A stretch of 64,000 bases of DNA from assembly GCA_005402585.1 (NCBI GenBank), contig BIFP01000072.1:62001-126000 (forward strand), given 5' to 3'. This DNA is from Micromonosporaceae bacterium KJ-029 (GTDB taxonomy: Bacteria; Actinomycetota; Actinomycetes; Mycobacteriales; Micromonosporaceae). Positions 7,603-16,678 of the stretch are shown in pieces. The notes under the pieces are model-generated. The model was not told the DNA's origin, did no database searches, and saw only the letters and a list, made by a program, of their open reading frames with translations. The position numbers were made by a program, and so were the translations under genes. The stretch's first letter is position 1. Every line of letters begins with the position of its first letter.

Positions 7603-8709
7603 TCAGGCGCGGGGATGGGCCTGCCGGTACGCGGCCCGGAGCCGTTCGACCGAGACGTGGGTGTAGACCTGCGTGCTGGCCAACGAGGAGTGCCCCAACA
7701 GCTCCTGCACCGCCCGCAGGTCCGCGCCACCTTCGAGCAGGTGGGTGGCGGCCGAGTGACGCAGCGCGTGTGGGCTGGTCCTGGGCAGGCCGGCCGCCTC
7801 GGCGTACCCGCTGACGATCCGCCGGGCGGTCGTCGGATGCAGCCGGCCGCCCCGGGCGCCGAGCAGCAGGGCGTCCCGGGAGTCGGGTGCCGCCAGCACC
7901 GGCCGCCCGTGCCGCAACCAGTCGTCGAGGGCCCGTTGGGCCGGCAGCCCGTACGGCACCGTTCGTTCCCTCCCGCCCTTGCCGTGCACCCGAATCACCC
8001 GCCGGCCGTGGTCGACGTCGGGCACGTCGAGCCCGCACGCCTCGCTGACCCGTACCCCGGTGCCGTAGAGCAGTTCGAGCAACACCCGGTCGCGTAGCCG
8101 CACCGCCTCGGCGACGTGATCGGGCGGGCCGGTCACCTGGCCGGTGGCGTCGGGTGGGTGAGGCCGTGTCGGTCCGTCCGCCGGTTCGGACGGTGTCGCC
8201 GATCGGTGCTCACCCTGGCCGTCGATGCCGGACTCATCTGGGCTGGGGCTGCCGGCCGTGACGCGGGTCGGTGCCTCGACGAGCATCGCCGCCTGGTCGG
8301 CGCGGAGCACGGTGGGCAGCGTCCGCTGCGGGCGGGGACTGGCCAGCGTGGCGGCGATGTCGGTGCGCAGCAGCCCGCCACGGTGGGCCCAGGCGCTGAA
8401 CGTCCGCGCCGCTGCCGCACGTCGGGCCAGCGAAGTCCGGGCCGCGCCCATCGTCCGTTGCTTGGCCAACCAGCTGCGTACCGTGTCGAGGCTCAACTCG
8501 GCTACCTCGGTGCAGCCCATCCGGTGGGCGTGGTCCAGCAGGGACACCAGATCGGCGACGTACGCCCGCACGGTGTGCGCCGACCGGTTGCGGACCGAGG
8601 CGAGGTGGCGGGCGAACTCGTCCACCGGGTCCCGCAGCGGCTCCGGCAGCGCCGCGTGCACGTCCCGGGTGCCGCGAGAGTCCCGGCCTGCCGCGCCCGT
8701 ACCTCGCAC
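7603..8709 (-). CDS. xerC: Tyrosine recombinase XerC
   Basis: XerC acts with XerD at dif to resolve chromosome dimers. The N-terminal SAM-like DNA-binding domain spans about 25-125. The catalytic set is complete: Arg in GTGVRVSEACGL, Lys in HGKGGRERTVP, HALRHSAATH, LGHSS and the nucleophilic Tyr in VYTHVS. At 368 residues it is longer than the usual 300 or so because of a Pro/Ser/Gly-rich stretch of about 50 residues (roughly 147-197) between the two domains. GTG 8709 lies 6 nt after TAGGCT. It sits downstream of dprA, as in mycobacteria. Confidence 0.92.
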   Translation of the reverse strand: MRGTGAAGRDSRGTRDVHAALPEPLRDPVDEFARHLASVRNRSAHTVRAYVADLVSLLDHAHRMGCTEVAELSLDTVRSWLAKQRTMGAARTSLARRAAAARTFSAWAHRGGLLRTDIAATLASPRPQRTLPTVLRADQAAMLVEAPTRVTAGSPSPDESGIDGQGEHRSATPSEPADGPTRPHPPDATGQVTGPPDHVAEAVRLRDRVLLELLYGTGVRVSEACGLDVPDVDHGRRVIRVHGKGGRERTVPYGLPAQRALDDWLRHGRPVLAAPDSRDALLLGARGGRLHPTTARRIVSGYAEAAGLPRTSPHALRHSAATHLLEGGADLRAVQELLGHSSLASTQVYTHVSVERLRAAYRQAHPRA

Positions 8710-8715
8710 GAACCC

Positions 8716-8721
8716 AGCCTA
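8716..8721 (-). promoter_or_regulatory. Leaderless-type -10 box for xerC
   Basis: Minus-strand TAGGCT (8721 to 8716), then GGGTTC, then GTG 8709. This would let xerC be transcribed separately from the dprA chain, which ends 77 nt upstream. Confidence 0.5.
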
Positions 8722-8785
8722 CGGCCGAGCGCGTGCTGGCGGCGACCAGGCGCGACGCGTCGGCCGTGCCGGGGCCGTGCCGGTG

Positions 8786-9973
8786 TCATTGCGGCCGGGC
8801 CGGTCGGTTCGTCCGTCTGGCGAGGGCGTAGCCGTCGTCGCGGCGTACCACCAGGGTCAGCTCGTCCAACATGGACAGCTTGCGTAGCACCGTGCGGACG
8901 GGCAGGCCCGCCCGGGCGGCGAGGTCGTCCACGCCGACCGTGCCGCGCCGGGGAATCGCCTCCACGACCGACCGCGCCTCGTCGTCGAGCAGGTCGGTGG
9001 GCTGATCCGGGCCGCGTGGCACCGGGGCCAGCTCGCCGATCCGGCCCACCTCCTCCAGTACCTGAGCGAGGCCGGTCACCAGCCGCGCCTCCGGCTGCTC
9101 GCGCAGCATCTCGTGGGCACCGACCGACATCGCCGAGGTGACCGGGCCGGGCACCACCATGGCCCGACGGTTCAGGGCGATGGCCCGCCTGGTGGTCTGG
9201 GTGGCGCCGCTGCGGGCCGCCGCCTCCACCAGCACGGTGCCCTGGGTGACCGCCGCGATCACCCGGTTGCGGATGAGGAAGCGGGGACGCAGCGGCTCGG
9301 CCCCCGGCGGCCACTCGCTCACCAGCAGTCCGGTGTCGGCGATCCGGTCGAACAGTGCCGTGTTGCCGATCGGGTAGGGGCGGTCGACGCCGCAGGCGAG
9401 CACTGCGACGGTCCGGCCGCCCGCGTTCAACGCACCGCGATGCGCGGCGGCGTCGATGCCGAACGCGCCGCCGGAGACGACCGTCCAGTCCCGGTCGGCC
9501 AGGCCGTAGCCCAGGTCGGTGGCGACATGGGTGCCGTACGGCGTGGCGGCCCGGGCTCCGACCACCGCCACGGATCGCTCCAGCACCTCGGCCAGCGGCC
9601 ACGGCCCGCGTACCCAGAAGCACAGCGGCGGGGCGGTCTCCCGGTCGACCCGGCGATGCGCCTCGGGTAGGCGAAGCGTGCGCAGGTGCTCGATCGACGC
9701 GGGCCATTCGTCGTCGCCGGGGATGACGACGCGGGCCCCGAGCCGGTCGCCGCGCGCCAGTGCCTCGGCGGCGACCGCCCGCGCGTCCCCGGCGCCGCTA
9801 CGCGCCGCCACACTGTCGCGCAGCCCTTCCTCGGGTGCCCCGCCGTCGAGCAGCAGGTCCAGTGCGGCCGTCGCGCCGAGCTGGTCGACCAGGCGGTGCA
9901 CCGACCGGGTGCCCGGCTCGGCGAGCCAGGTCAGCGCCACCCGGGCCAGCGCCGATTTCTCATGCGTGCTCAC
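8786..9973 (-). CDS. dprA: DNA processing protein DprA
   Basis: DprA binds incoming single-stranded DNA and loads RecA; it is also kept in species not known to be transformable. The Rossmann-like core shows SVAVVGARAATPYG, VVSGGAFGIDAAAHRGAL, VLACGVDRPYP and FLIRNRVIAAVTQG. A winged-helix domain closes the protein (about 320-385). The product has 395 residues. GTG 9973 overlaps the yifB stop in a GTGA junction; the longer upstream frame is antisense-free but runs through yifB and is not real. Confidence 0.93.
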   Translation of the reverse strand: MSTHEKSALARVALTWLAEPGTRSVHRLVDQLGATAALDLLLDGGAPEEGLRDSVAARSGAGDARAVAAEALARGDRLGARVVIPGDDEWPASIEHLRTLRLPEAHRRVDRETAPPLCFWVRGPWPLAEVLERSVAVVGARAATPYGTHVATDLGYGLADRDWTVVSGGAFGIDAAAHRGALNAGGRTVAVLACGVDRPYPIGNTALFDRIADTGLLVSEWPPGAEPLRPRFLIRNRVIAAVTQGTVLVEAAARSGATQTTRRAIALNRRAMVVPGPVTSAMSVGAHEMLREQPEARLVTGLAQVLEEVGRIGELAPVPRGPDQPTDLLDDEARSVVEAIPRRGTVGVDDLAARAGLPVRTVLRKLSMLDELTLVVRRDDGYALARRTNRPARPQ

Positions 9974-11487
9974 GCACCCTCTCCCGTCCTGAGCTGGATG
10001 GCCTCGTAGACGTCCTCCCTGTTCGGGCGGGCCCGCCCGTCCAGGTCGGCGATCGTCCAGGCGAGCCGGATGACGCGGTCGAAGCCGCGAGCGGAGAGCG
10101 ACCCGGAGTCGAGCCGTACCCGCAGGTCGACGGTGTCCCGGGCGGGTAGCCGCCACGGTGACCGGCGCAGGTCCGGCCCGGGTATCTCGGCGTTGAGCCG
10201 CCGGTCCAGCGCGGCCCAGCGTTGCGCCGCCGCCTGGCGGGCCGCGGCCACCCGTCCGGCGACCACCGCGGAGGACTCGTGCGCGGCCGGCTCCATCAAC
10301 TCCGCGGCGCGCATCGGATGCAGGCGTACCTGCAGGTCGATCCGGTCGAGCAGGGGACCGGAGAGCCGGCCGAGGTAGCGGCGGCGGGCCAGCGGGGGGC
10401 ATTCGCAGCGGTCGTCGCCCGCCGGATTCGCGCACGGGCACGGGTTGGCGGCCAACACCAGCTGGGCACGGGCGGGATACTCGGCGCCGCCCCGGCTGCG
10501 GGTCAACAGCACCCGGCCGTGCTCCAACGGCTGGCGCAGCGCCTCCAGGGCCGCCTTGCTGAACTCGGGCGCCTCGTCGAGGAAGAGGACACCGCGGTGG
10601 GCGAGTGAGATCGCGCCGGGACGCGCCAGCCCGGACCCTCCTCCCACGATGGATGGCACGGTCGCGGTGTGGTGGGGCGCCTGGAACGGCGGGCGGCGGA
10701 GCAGCCGGCCCCCCACCGGCAGCAGCCCGGCGATCGAGTGCAGCGCGGTGACCTCCAGTGCGGCGCCGTCCTCCAGCTCCGGCAGGATCGACGGCAGGCG
10801 CTCGGCCAGCATGGTCTTGCCGGCGCCGGGCGGCCCGATCAGCGCCAGATGGTGCCCGCCGGCGGCGGCGACCTCCAGGGCCCGTCGGCCGAGGCCCTGC
10901 CCGGCGACCTCGGACAGGTCGGGCCCGGGTGCGGCCGGAGGCGGAGCGTCGGTCGGCGGCTCGATCAGCGGCCCGCCGTCGCGGACGAAGCCGACCAGCC
11001 GGTGCAGGGTGTCCACACCGCGTACCCGCAACCCGGGCACGACCGCGGCCTCGGCCGCGTTGCCGGCCGGCACGATCACCCGTTGGACGCCCGCCCGTGC
11101 CGCCGCGGCCACCATCGGCAGTACGCCCCGGACCGGTCGTACCGCCCCGTCGAGGCCCAGCTCACCCAGGACCACCACGCCCTCCAGCGGCAGCAACGGC
11201 AGCTCGCCGGAGCCGCCGAGCAGCGCCACCGCGATCGCCAGGTCGAACGCCGAGCCGAACTTCGGCAGGGTGGCCGGCAGCAGGTTGAGGGTGATCCGCC
11301 GGTTGGGCCACCGCTGGCCGGAGTTGACCACGGCGGCGCGTACCCGGTCGCGGGCCTCGTGCAGGGCGGTGTCGGGCAGCCCGGAGATGACCACCCCGGG
11401 CAGGCCGGGGGCGAGGTCCGCCTCCACCTCCACCAGGTGACCGGTGACCCCGACCAGCCCGACGCAGAGCACCCGGGCGTAGCTCAT
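9970..11487 (-). CDS. YifB/ComM family Mg-chelatase-like AAA+ ATPase
   Basis: This family (ComM in Haemophilus) acts as a DNA helicase promoting branch migration during recombination of acquired DNA. The 505-residue product has the N-terminal ChlI-like fold (VEVEADLAPGLPGVVISGLPD), Walker A GPPGAGKTM and Walker B GVLFLDEAPEF. The cysteine cluster ANPCPCANPAGD plus CECPP and a Mg_chelatase C-terminal domain follow. ATG 11487 overlaps the yraN stop and the gene ends in dprA, making a tightly coupled operon. Confidence 0.93.
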   Translation of the reverse strand: MSYARVLCVGLVGVTGHLVEVEADLAPGLPGVVISGLPDTALHEARDRVRAAVVNSGQRWPNRRITLNLLPATLPKFGSAFDLAIAVALLGGSGELPLLPLEGVVVLGELGLDGAVRPVRGVLPMVAAAARAGVQRVIVPAGNAAEAAVVPGLRVRGVDTLHRLVGFVRDGGPLIEPPTDAPPPAAPGPDLSEVAGQGLGRRALEVAAAGGHHLALIGPPGAGKTMLAERLPSILPELEDGAALEVTALHSIAGLLPVGGRLLRRPPFQAPHHTATVPSIVGGGSGLARPGAISLAHRGVLFLDEAPEFSKAALEALRQPLEHGRVLLTRSRGGAEYPARAQLVLAANPCPCANPAGDDRCECPPLARRRYLGRLSGPLLDRIDLQVRLHPMRAAELMEPAAHESSAVVAGRVAAARQAAAQRWAALDRRLNAEIPGPDLRRSPWRLPARDTVDLRVRLDSGSLSARGFDRVIRLAWTIADLDGRARPNREDVYEAIQLRTGEGA

Positions 11488-11855
11488 TGGAAGGCTCCCT
11501 TGAGGTGCTCGACCCGGGCCCGGCCGGCGCCCGGCAGCAGTACCGAGATGACGTCGAAGCGGACCTCGTCGGCGGTGGTGCCGGTGGCCGCCAGCCACGC
11601 GGCGGCGAGCCCGCGCAGCCGGCGTGCCTTACGCGGCACCACGGCCTCGGCGGGAGTGCCGAAGCTCGTGCTGCGGCGCGTCTTCACCTCGCAGAACGCG
11701 AGCACCGGCCCGTCCCAGGCGATGATGTCGATCTCGCCGGAGGGGCAGCGCCAGTTCCGGGCCACCGGGCGCAGTCCCGCCTCGATCAGGTGTCGCACGG
11801 CGCACCGTTCGCCGTACCCGCCCACCGCCTGATTCCGCTTGGTCATGCCCGGCAC
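11484..11855 (-). CDS. YraN/UPF0102 family nuclease-like protein
   Basis: A small PD-(D/E)xK-fold protein of 123 residues. The motif GEIDIIAWDG...CEVKTRRS carries the Glu, Asp and Glu-x-Lys residues of that nuclease fold. Its exact role is not established; it travels with yifB and dprA across bacteria and forms the first gene of the operon here. ATG 11855 and ATG 11846 are both possible starts; the shorter one fits the usual N-terminus better. Confidence 0.88.
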   Translation of the reverse strand: MPGMTKRNQAVGGYGERCAVRHLIEAGLRPVARNWRCPSGEIDIIAWDGPVLAFCEVKTRRSTSFGTPAEAVVPRKARRLRGLAAAWLAATGTTADEVRFDVISVLLPGAGRARVEHLKGAFQ

Positions 11856-12063
11856 CCTGCTCGGTCCGCACCGGCCAGGCGACCCGACCGGCGTCGCCTG
11901 TGGACGACCGGAGGCGCTGTGGACGGACGGACGATCATGCCCTCGGTGTGCTAGGCGCGAATCCGCCCCTTACTCTCCGTACCTGGTCGAAATGGCCTCC
12001 TGCCCTCTGGCCAGGGAAGGGGCCGGATGGCGCTCAGATGATCGGTCGCATACGGTGCCGGGC

Positions 12064-12960
12064 GTGGACGGACGACGCAGCTTTGCCGATGATCAGGAGT
12101 CGCGCTGGTATCCGGGTGAACGCGACCACGGCTACGGCGAACCGGAATGGGGCGGCGCGGCGGAGGCGCGCTACCGCGACGACGAGCCGCGAGTGGCTCC
12201 CGAGCAGCGGGACGACGACGACGACCGGTACGCCTCATCGCGACGTTTCGGTACGACGGACCCGTTCGGCGACGCCCCGGTGGAGACCGAGCGATACCGG
12301 GCGTCGCGCGCCCGGCGGGCCGAACCGGAGGACCCGGAGATCTCCGGTGAATTGCCCGCCGAACGTCCCGGTCGCCGCGCCGCTCGGGAGGTGAGCCCGC
12401 CGACCGACGGTGACCCGCTGGCGATCGACCCGAGCCGGTCCGCGCCGCTGGCCGGTTATCCGATCGTCGAGGCCAAACGGGGACCGGAGGCGGCGAACCC
12501 GCTGGAGCAGCCGACCGGGCCGATGCCGCCGGTGACCCCCCGGGGTGACCTGCCGGCGGATGGCGGCTACCCGGCGGCCGGCGGAGAGGCCGCGTACCAG
12601 GCCGGCGGGGAGGCCGCGTACCCCGCTGGCCCGCCGTCGGGGCTGCCGGCCGGCGACGGGGTCTACCGGAGCCGCCGACCGGTGCTCGCCGTGCTGTTCG
12701 CCGCACTGGTCCTGATCTTCGAGGGTCCCGCCCTGCGGGTGCTGCTCCACGGGGCGACCGCGGATCCGGTCTCCGCCGCTGACGTGCTGGTGGGTACGTT
12801 CCTGGTCTGCGGCCTGCCGATCTTCGCGGCCGGCCTGTACGGGCTGCGGACCACCGGGTTCTCGCTGACCGACGGCGCGCGGGGTTGGCTGCGACCGCCC
12901 ACGGCATACCTGACCGTCGGGCTGGCGCTCTTCCTCGCCGCGGCGCTCGCCGCCGCCTGA
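12064..12960 (+). CDS. Membrane protein with disordered N-terminus
   Basis: No recognised family. The first 200 residues are rich in Asp, Glu, Arg, Pro and Tyr (for example RYRDDEPR, DDDDDRYAS) and look disordered. Three hydrophobic segments close the protein (about 210-235, 243-263 and 277-298), so it is probably an inner-membrane protein with a cytoplasmic tail. The GEAAYQAG/GEAAYPAG stretch is a short internal repeat. GTG 12064 lies 7 nt after TACGGT; an open frame continues upstream to 11839 without support. Confidence 0.6.
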   Translation: MDGRRSFADDQESRWYPGERDHGYGEPEWGGAAEARYRDDEPRVAPEQRDDDDDRYASSRRFGTTDPFGDAPVETERYRASRARRAEPEDPEISGELPAERPGRRAAREVSPPTDGDPLAIDPSRSAPLAGYPIVEAKRGPEAANPLEQPTGPMPPVTPRGDLPADGGYPAAGGEAAYQAGGEAAYPAGPPSGLPAGDGVYRSRRPVLAVLFAALVLIFEGPALRVLLHGATADPVSAADVLVGTFLVCGLPIFAAGLYGLRTTGFSLTDGARGWLRPPTAYLTVGLALFLAAALAAA

Positions 12961-13025
12961 ACGGGGACGGTCGTCGGAGGACGGGCCTGTCCCTGGGCCC
13001 GGCCTCCGGTGCTCGGATCCGAGGT

Positions 13026-13080
13026 GTTAACAGGGGACCCTGCCTCTACCTGAGGCGTTAAGAAGGGGCCCTTCCTTGCA
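13026..13080 (+). repeat. Two-part palindromic intergenic repeat, copy A
   Basis: The first half starts GTTAACAGGGGACCC and the second, after CTACCTGAGGC, starts GTTAAGAAGGGGCCC. Each half is centred on a GGGGCCC-type palindrome. The copy lies 65 nt after the membrane protein gene and about 210 nt before rpsB. The gap 12961-13289 otherwise holds a possible -10 box (TACACT, 13110-13115) and a GACCGC/GCGGTC hairpin at 13127-13143 that may be an rpsB leader. Confidence 0.85.
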
Positions 13081-13109
13081 CCCGGACGTGGGGCGGCGGG
13101 GAGAGCGCG

Positions 13110-13143
13110 TACACTGGTCGACTGGCGACCGCCTCGTGCGGTC
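13110..13143 (+). promoter_or_regulatory. Putative rpsB promoter and leader hairpin
   Basis: TACACT at 13110-13115 fits the TAnnnT -10 consensus; no -35 box is clear. A 6-bp hairpin (GACCGC 13127-13132, GCGGTC 13138-13143) begins near the expected transcript start. The leader to the rpsB ATG would be about 165 nt, long enough for S2-type autoregulation, but no known motif was matched. Confidence 0.35.
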
Positions 13144-13289
13144 GACCTCGCGTGCCCTCTCCTCGAATCGTCGTGGGGCGGCCTCCCTGGTCCCGACTCG
13201 GTCGGGCCCACCATGGCCGGCGAACGGGCACCAGGCCGCCCGGCCGCCGGCCGGGCGGGACAACCAGGGACCGCAAGGAGTACGAAACC

Positions 13290-14126
13290 ATGGCCGTCGT
13301 GACCATGCGTCAGCTGCTGGAGAGCGGTGTTCACTTCGGGCACCAGACCCGGCGCTGGAACCCGAAGATGAAGCGCTTCATCTTCACCGAGCGCAATGGC
13401 ATCTACATCATCGACCTGCGCCAGACCCTCGACTACATCGAGAAGGCGTACGACTTCGTGCGCAACACGGTGGCCGAGGGCGGCAGCATCCTCTTCGTCG
13501 GCACCAAGAAGCAGGCCCAGGAGGCGATCTCCGAGCAGGCGACGCGGGTCGGTCAGCCGTACGTCAACCACCGCTGGCTCGGCGGCATGCTGACCAACTT
13601 CCAGACGGTGTACAAGCGGCTGCAGCGGATGAAGGAGCTGGAGGCCCTCGGTGACCTCAGCGGCACCGCCGCCGGTTACACCAAGAAGGAGACCCTCCAG
13701 CTCTCCCGCGAGAAGATCAAGCTGACCCGCACCCTGGGTGGCCTGCGGGACATGCAGAAGCTGCCGGCCGCGATCTGGGTGGTCGACACGAAGAAGGAGC
13801 ACATCGCCGTCGACGAGGCCCGCAAGCTGGGCATCCCGGTGATCGCCGTGCTCGACACCAACTGCGACCCGGACGAGGTCGACTTCCCGATCCCGGGTAA
13901 CGACGACGCGATCCGCTCGGCCGAGCTGCTGACCAAGGTCGTCGCCGCTGCCGTCGCGGACGGCCTGATCGCCCGTTCCGGCCGTCGCCGGGGCGGCGAC
14001 GAGAAGCCGGAGGCGGGCGTCGCCACCGACGAGCCGCTGGCCGAGTGGGAGCGCGAGCTGCTCGAGGAGCCGAAGAAGGCTGACGAGCAGCCCGCCGAGC
14101 AGTCGGCGGCCGTCTCCGGGCAGTGA
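13290..14126 (+). CDS. rpsB: 30S ribosomal protein S2
   Basis: S2 joins the small subunit late and contacts S1 or its equivalents. The 278-residue product shows HFGHQTRRWNPKM, NGIYIIDLRQT, FVGTKKQAQ and HRWLGGMLTN. The acidic C-terminal tail beyond residue 235 is typical of actinobacteria. ATG 13290 has AAGGAG at 13275-13280. tsf follows after 134 nt that contain an imperfect GC-rich hairpin near 14132-14178, a likely attenuator between the two. Confidence 0.97.
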   Translation: MAVVTMRQLLESGVHFGHQTRRWNPKMKRFIFTERNGIYIIDLRQTLDYIEKAYDFVRNTVAEGGSILFVGTKKQAQEAISEQATRVGQPYVNHRWLGGMLTNFQTVYKRLQRMKELEALGDLSGTAAGYTKKETLQLSREKIKLTRTLGGLRDMQKLPAAIWVVDTKKEHIAVDEARKLGIPVIAVLDTNCDPDEVDFPIPGNDDAIRSAELLTKVVAAAVADGLIARSGRRRGGDEKPEAGVATDEPLAEWERELLEEPKKADEQPAEQSAAVSGQ

Positions 14127-14131
14127 CCCCA

Positions 14132-14178
14132 CCGCCGCCCGGCCACCGTCCGTTTCGCTGATGGTGGCCGGCGGCGGG
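14132..14178 (+). terminator. Imperfect hairpin between rpsB and tsf
   Basis: CCGGCCACC (14139-14147) pairs with GGTGGCCGG (14163-14171) and flanking CCGCC/GGCGG bases can extend the stem with a bulge. No clear T-run follows. It may attenuate read-through from rpsB to tsf. Confidence 0.45.
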
Positions 14179-14260
14179 TAGGCCGGGCACGAACCTCTCG
14201 GAACCGGGTAACCGTTACCTCAGACCATTCCATCGCAGTCTCAACACCGAAGAGAGAGCC

Positions 14261-15088
14261 ATGTCCCAGATCACCGCCGCGGACGTCAAGAAGCTCCGCG
14301 ACCTGACCGGCGCCGGCATGATGGACAGCAAGAAGGCCCTGACCGAGGCCGAGGGCGACTTCGACAAGGCCGTCGAGATTCTGCGCGTCAAGGGCGCGAA
14401 GGACGTCGGCAAGCGGGCCGGCCGGACCGCCGCGAACGGCCTCATCGCCCACACGGGCCAGGCGCTGCTCGAGCTCAACTGCGAGACCGACTTCGTCGCC
14501 AAGAACGACGCCTTCATCGCGCTGGCTCAGCAGTTGGTCGAGCACGGCGAGCGCTCGGGCGTGAGCAACGCCGAGGAGCTGCTGGCCAGCGAGATCGACG
14601 GCCGTTCGGTCGCTGACCTGGTCCAGGAGCAGTCCGCCAAGATCGGCGAGAAGCTGGTGCTGAACCGCTTCGCCAAGCTGGACGGCAACGTCGCGGTCTA
14701 CCTGCACCGCAAGGCCCAGGACCTGCCCCCGGCGGTCGGCGTGCTGGTGCAGTACGCCGGCAAGACCGACGAGGCCGGCGACGCCGACGCGCGCGGCGCC
14801 GCCATGCAGATCGCCGCGATGCGCCCGCAGTACCTCACCCGGGACGAGGTGCCGGCCGAGGTCGTCGAGTCCGAGCGGCGTATCGCCGAGCAGACCGCCC
14901 GCGAGGAGAACAAGCCCGAGGCGGCGCTGCCGAAGATCGTCGAGGGTCGGGTCAACTCCTTCTTCAAGGACTTCGTCCTGCTGGAGCAGTCGTCGGTCAC
15001 CGACAACAAGAAGACGGTGAAGCAGGTGCTGGCCGAGGCCGGCATCGAGGTCACCGGCTTCGTGCGGTTCGAGGTCGGCCAGGCCTGA
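14261..15088 (+). CDS. tsf: Translation elongation factor EF-Ts
   Basis: EF-Ts exchanges GDP for GTP on EF-Tu. The 275-residue product starts with the UBA-like domain ITAADVKKLRDLTGAGMMD. The signature LELNCETDFVAKND (residues about 70-83) inserts into EF-Tu, and the core domains end with VEVTGFVRFEVG-like residues. ATG 14261 has AGAGAG upstream. A strong terminator at 15132-15179 separates it from pyrH. Confidence 0.97.
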   Translation: MSQITAADVKKLRDLTGAGMMDSKKALTEAEGDFDKAVEILRVKGAKDVGKRAGRTAANGLIAHTGQALLELNCETDFVAKNDAFIALAQQLVEHGERSGVSNAEELLASEIDGRSVADLVQEQSAKIGEKLVLNRFAKLDGNVAVYLHRKAQDLPPAVGVLVQYAGKTDEAGDADARGAAMQIAAMRPQYLTRDEVPAEVVESERRIAEQTAREENKPEAALPKIVEGRVNSFFKDFVLLEQSSVTDNKKTVKQVLAEAGIEVTGFVRFEVGQA

Positions 15089-15131
15089 CCGCCGGCCGGG
15101 CGCGCCGCGCCCGTGGGCTGAGCAACGACAA

Positions 15132-15179
15132 GACGAGGAGGCCGCCGGTGTACGCGACACGCACCGCGGCCTCCTCGTC
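15132..15179 (+). terminator. Terminator after tsf
   Basis: A perfect 14-bp inverted repeat (GACGAGGAGGCCGC 15132-15145, its complement at 15166-15179) extends inward with GGTG/CACC past one bulged base. It is the strongest stem in this region and should end the rpsB-tsf transcript. Confidence 0.8.
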
Positions 15180-15241
15180 CCATAAGGTCGGCAACGGCAG
15201 GTACGCGCACCCGGGCGCGGCAGTGGGGGAAGGACGGGCGG

Positions 15242-16009
15242 ATGACGCAGGTTGTGAGTGACCGGACGCTGGCGGCTGACGATCCGACGGCGCCGCCGCC
15301 CGGTCGGGCCCGGCGGGTGGTGTTGAAGCTCTCCGGCGAGGTGTTCGGCGGCGGCGCGATCGGCGTCGACCCGGATGTCGTCCAGGCCATCGCCCGGCAG
15401 ATCGCGACCGTGGTGCGCCGGGGTGTCCAGGTCTCCGTGGTGGTCGGCGGCGGCAACTTCTTCCGCGGCGCGGAACTGCAGAAGCGGGGCATGGACCGGG
15501 CTCGGGCGGACTACATGGGCATGCTCGGCACCGTGATGAACTGCCTCGCCCTCCAGGACTTCCTGGAAAAGGAGGGCATCGAGACCCGGGTGCAGAGCGC
15601 CATCACGATGGCCCAGGTCGCCGAGCCGTACATCCCCCTGCGCGCGATCCGGCACCTGGAGAAGGGCCGCGTGGTCATTTTCGGTGCCGGGGCGGGCATG
15701 CCGTACTTCTCCACCGACACGGTGGCCGCCCAGCGTGCGCTGGAGATCCACGCGGACGTGGTGCTGATGAGCAAGAACGGCGTCGACGGCGTCTACACGG
15801 CCGACCCCCGGATCGACCCGAGCGCCAGCAAGTTCGACTCGATCACCTTCTCCGAGGTGCTGCGCCGCAACCTCCGGGTCGCCGACGCCGCCGCGTTCAG
15901 CCTCTGCATGGAGAACGGCCTGCCGATGCTGGTGTTCGGCGCGCAGGGCGACGACACCATCGTCCGGGCGGTGGGCGGCGAGAAGATCGGCACGCTGATC
16001 ACCACCTGA
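15242..16009 (+). CDS. pyrH: UMP kinase
   Basis: PyrH phosphorylates UMP to UDP and is allosterically controlled by GTP and UTP. The amino-acid-kinase fold is clear: LKLSGEVFGG, VVGGGNFFRGAEL, GMLGTVMNCLALQ, and VLMSKNGVDGVYTADP. About 20 extra residues precede the core, and actinobacterial PyrH often has such an extension. ATG 15242 is directly preceded by a purine-rich GGGGGAAGGACGGGCGG stretch. It starts the pyrH-frr pair. Confidence 0.96.
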   Translation: MTQVVSDRTLAADDPTAPPPGRARRVVLKLSGEVFGGGAIGVDPDVVQAIARQIATVVRRGVQVSVVVGGGNFFRGAELQKRGMDRARADYMGMLGTVMNCLALQDFLEKEGIETRVQSAITMAQVAEPYIPLRAIRHLEKGRVVIFGAGAGMPYFSTDTVAAQRALEIHADVVLMSKNGVDGVYTADPRIDPSASKFDSITFSEVLRRNLRVADAAAFSLCMENGLPMLVFGAQGDDTIVRAVGGEKIGTLITT

Positions 16010-16088
16010 GCTGACCGCCGACGGTGACTCGGCGGTCCCGGTGACCCGACAAGCCCACGACGAGCACAAGAAGGAGGCGAGGAGACCG

Positions 16089-16646
16089 GTGATCGACGAC
16101 ACCCTCCTCGAGGCCGAGGAGAAGATGGAGCGTGCGGTCGAGCACGCCAAGGAGGAGTTCGGCGCCATCCGCACCGGTCGCGCCACTCCGGCCATGTTCT
16201 CCAAGATCATCATCGACTACTACGGCAGCCCGACGCCGCTGACCCAGATGGCGTCCGTGGGCATCCCCGAGCCGCGGATGGCCATCATCAAGCCGTACGA
16301 CAACTCGCAGATCAACGCCATGGAGAAGGCGATCCGCGACTCGGATCTCGGGGTCAACCCGAACAACGAGGGCAACCAGCTGCGCATCCTGCTCCCGCAG
16401 ATGACCGAGGAGCGCCGCCGCGACATGATCAAGGTCGCCCGGCACAAGGGTGAGGAGGCCAAGGTCGCCATCCGCAACATCCGGCGCAAGGGCAAGGAAG
16501 AGCTGGACCGGCTCGTCAAGGACGGCGAGGTCGGCGAGGACGACGGCCGCCGCGCGGAGAAGGAGCTGGACGACCTGACCCAGCGCTACGTGGCGCACGT
16601 CGACGAGCTGGTCAAGCACAAGGAAGCCGAACTGCTGGAGGTCTGA
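16089..16646 (+). CDS. frr: Ribosome recycling factor
   Basis: RRF splits post-termination ribosomes with EF-G. The 185-residue length, the RTGRATPAMF loop, the QMASVGIPEPRM strand and the conserved IRNIRRKGKEELDRL helix are family features. GTG 16089 was chosen because it gives the family N-terminus (VIDDTLLEAEEKM); an in-frame ATG at 16041 would add 16 residues. AAGGAGG and GAGGAG lie just upstream. It ends at a strong hairpin (16679-16710). Confidence 0.96.
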   Translation: MIDDTLLEAEEKMERAVEHAKEEFGAIRTGRATPAMFSKIIIDYYGSPTPLTQMASVGIPEPRMAIIKPYDNSQINAMEKAIRDSDLGVNPNNEGNQLRILLPQMTEERRRDMIKVARHKGEEAKVAIRNIRRKGKEELDRLVKDGEVGEDDGRRAEKELDDLTQRYVAHVDELVKHKEAELLEV

Positions 16647-16678
16647 TCCTCCGCCCGTCGTGCCGGTCACCGGCGAGC

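Noticed and set aside
8116..9141. Long plus-strand open frame opposite xerC and dprA
   Set aside because: Its translation is low-complexity Arg/Gly/Pro and mirrors the third-position GC of the real minus-strand genes. Shadow frame.
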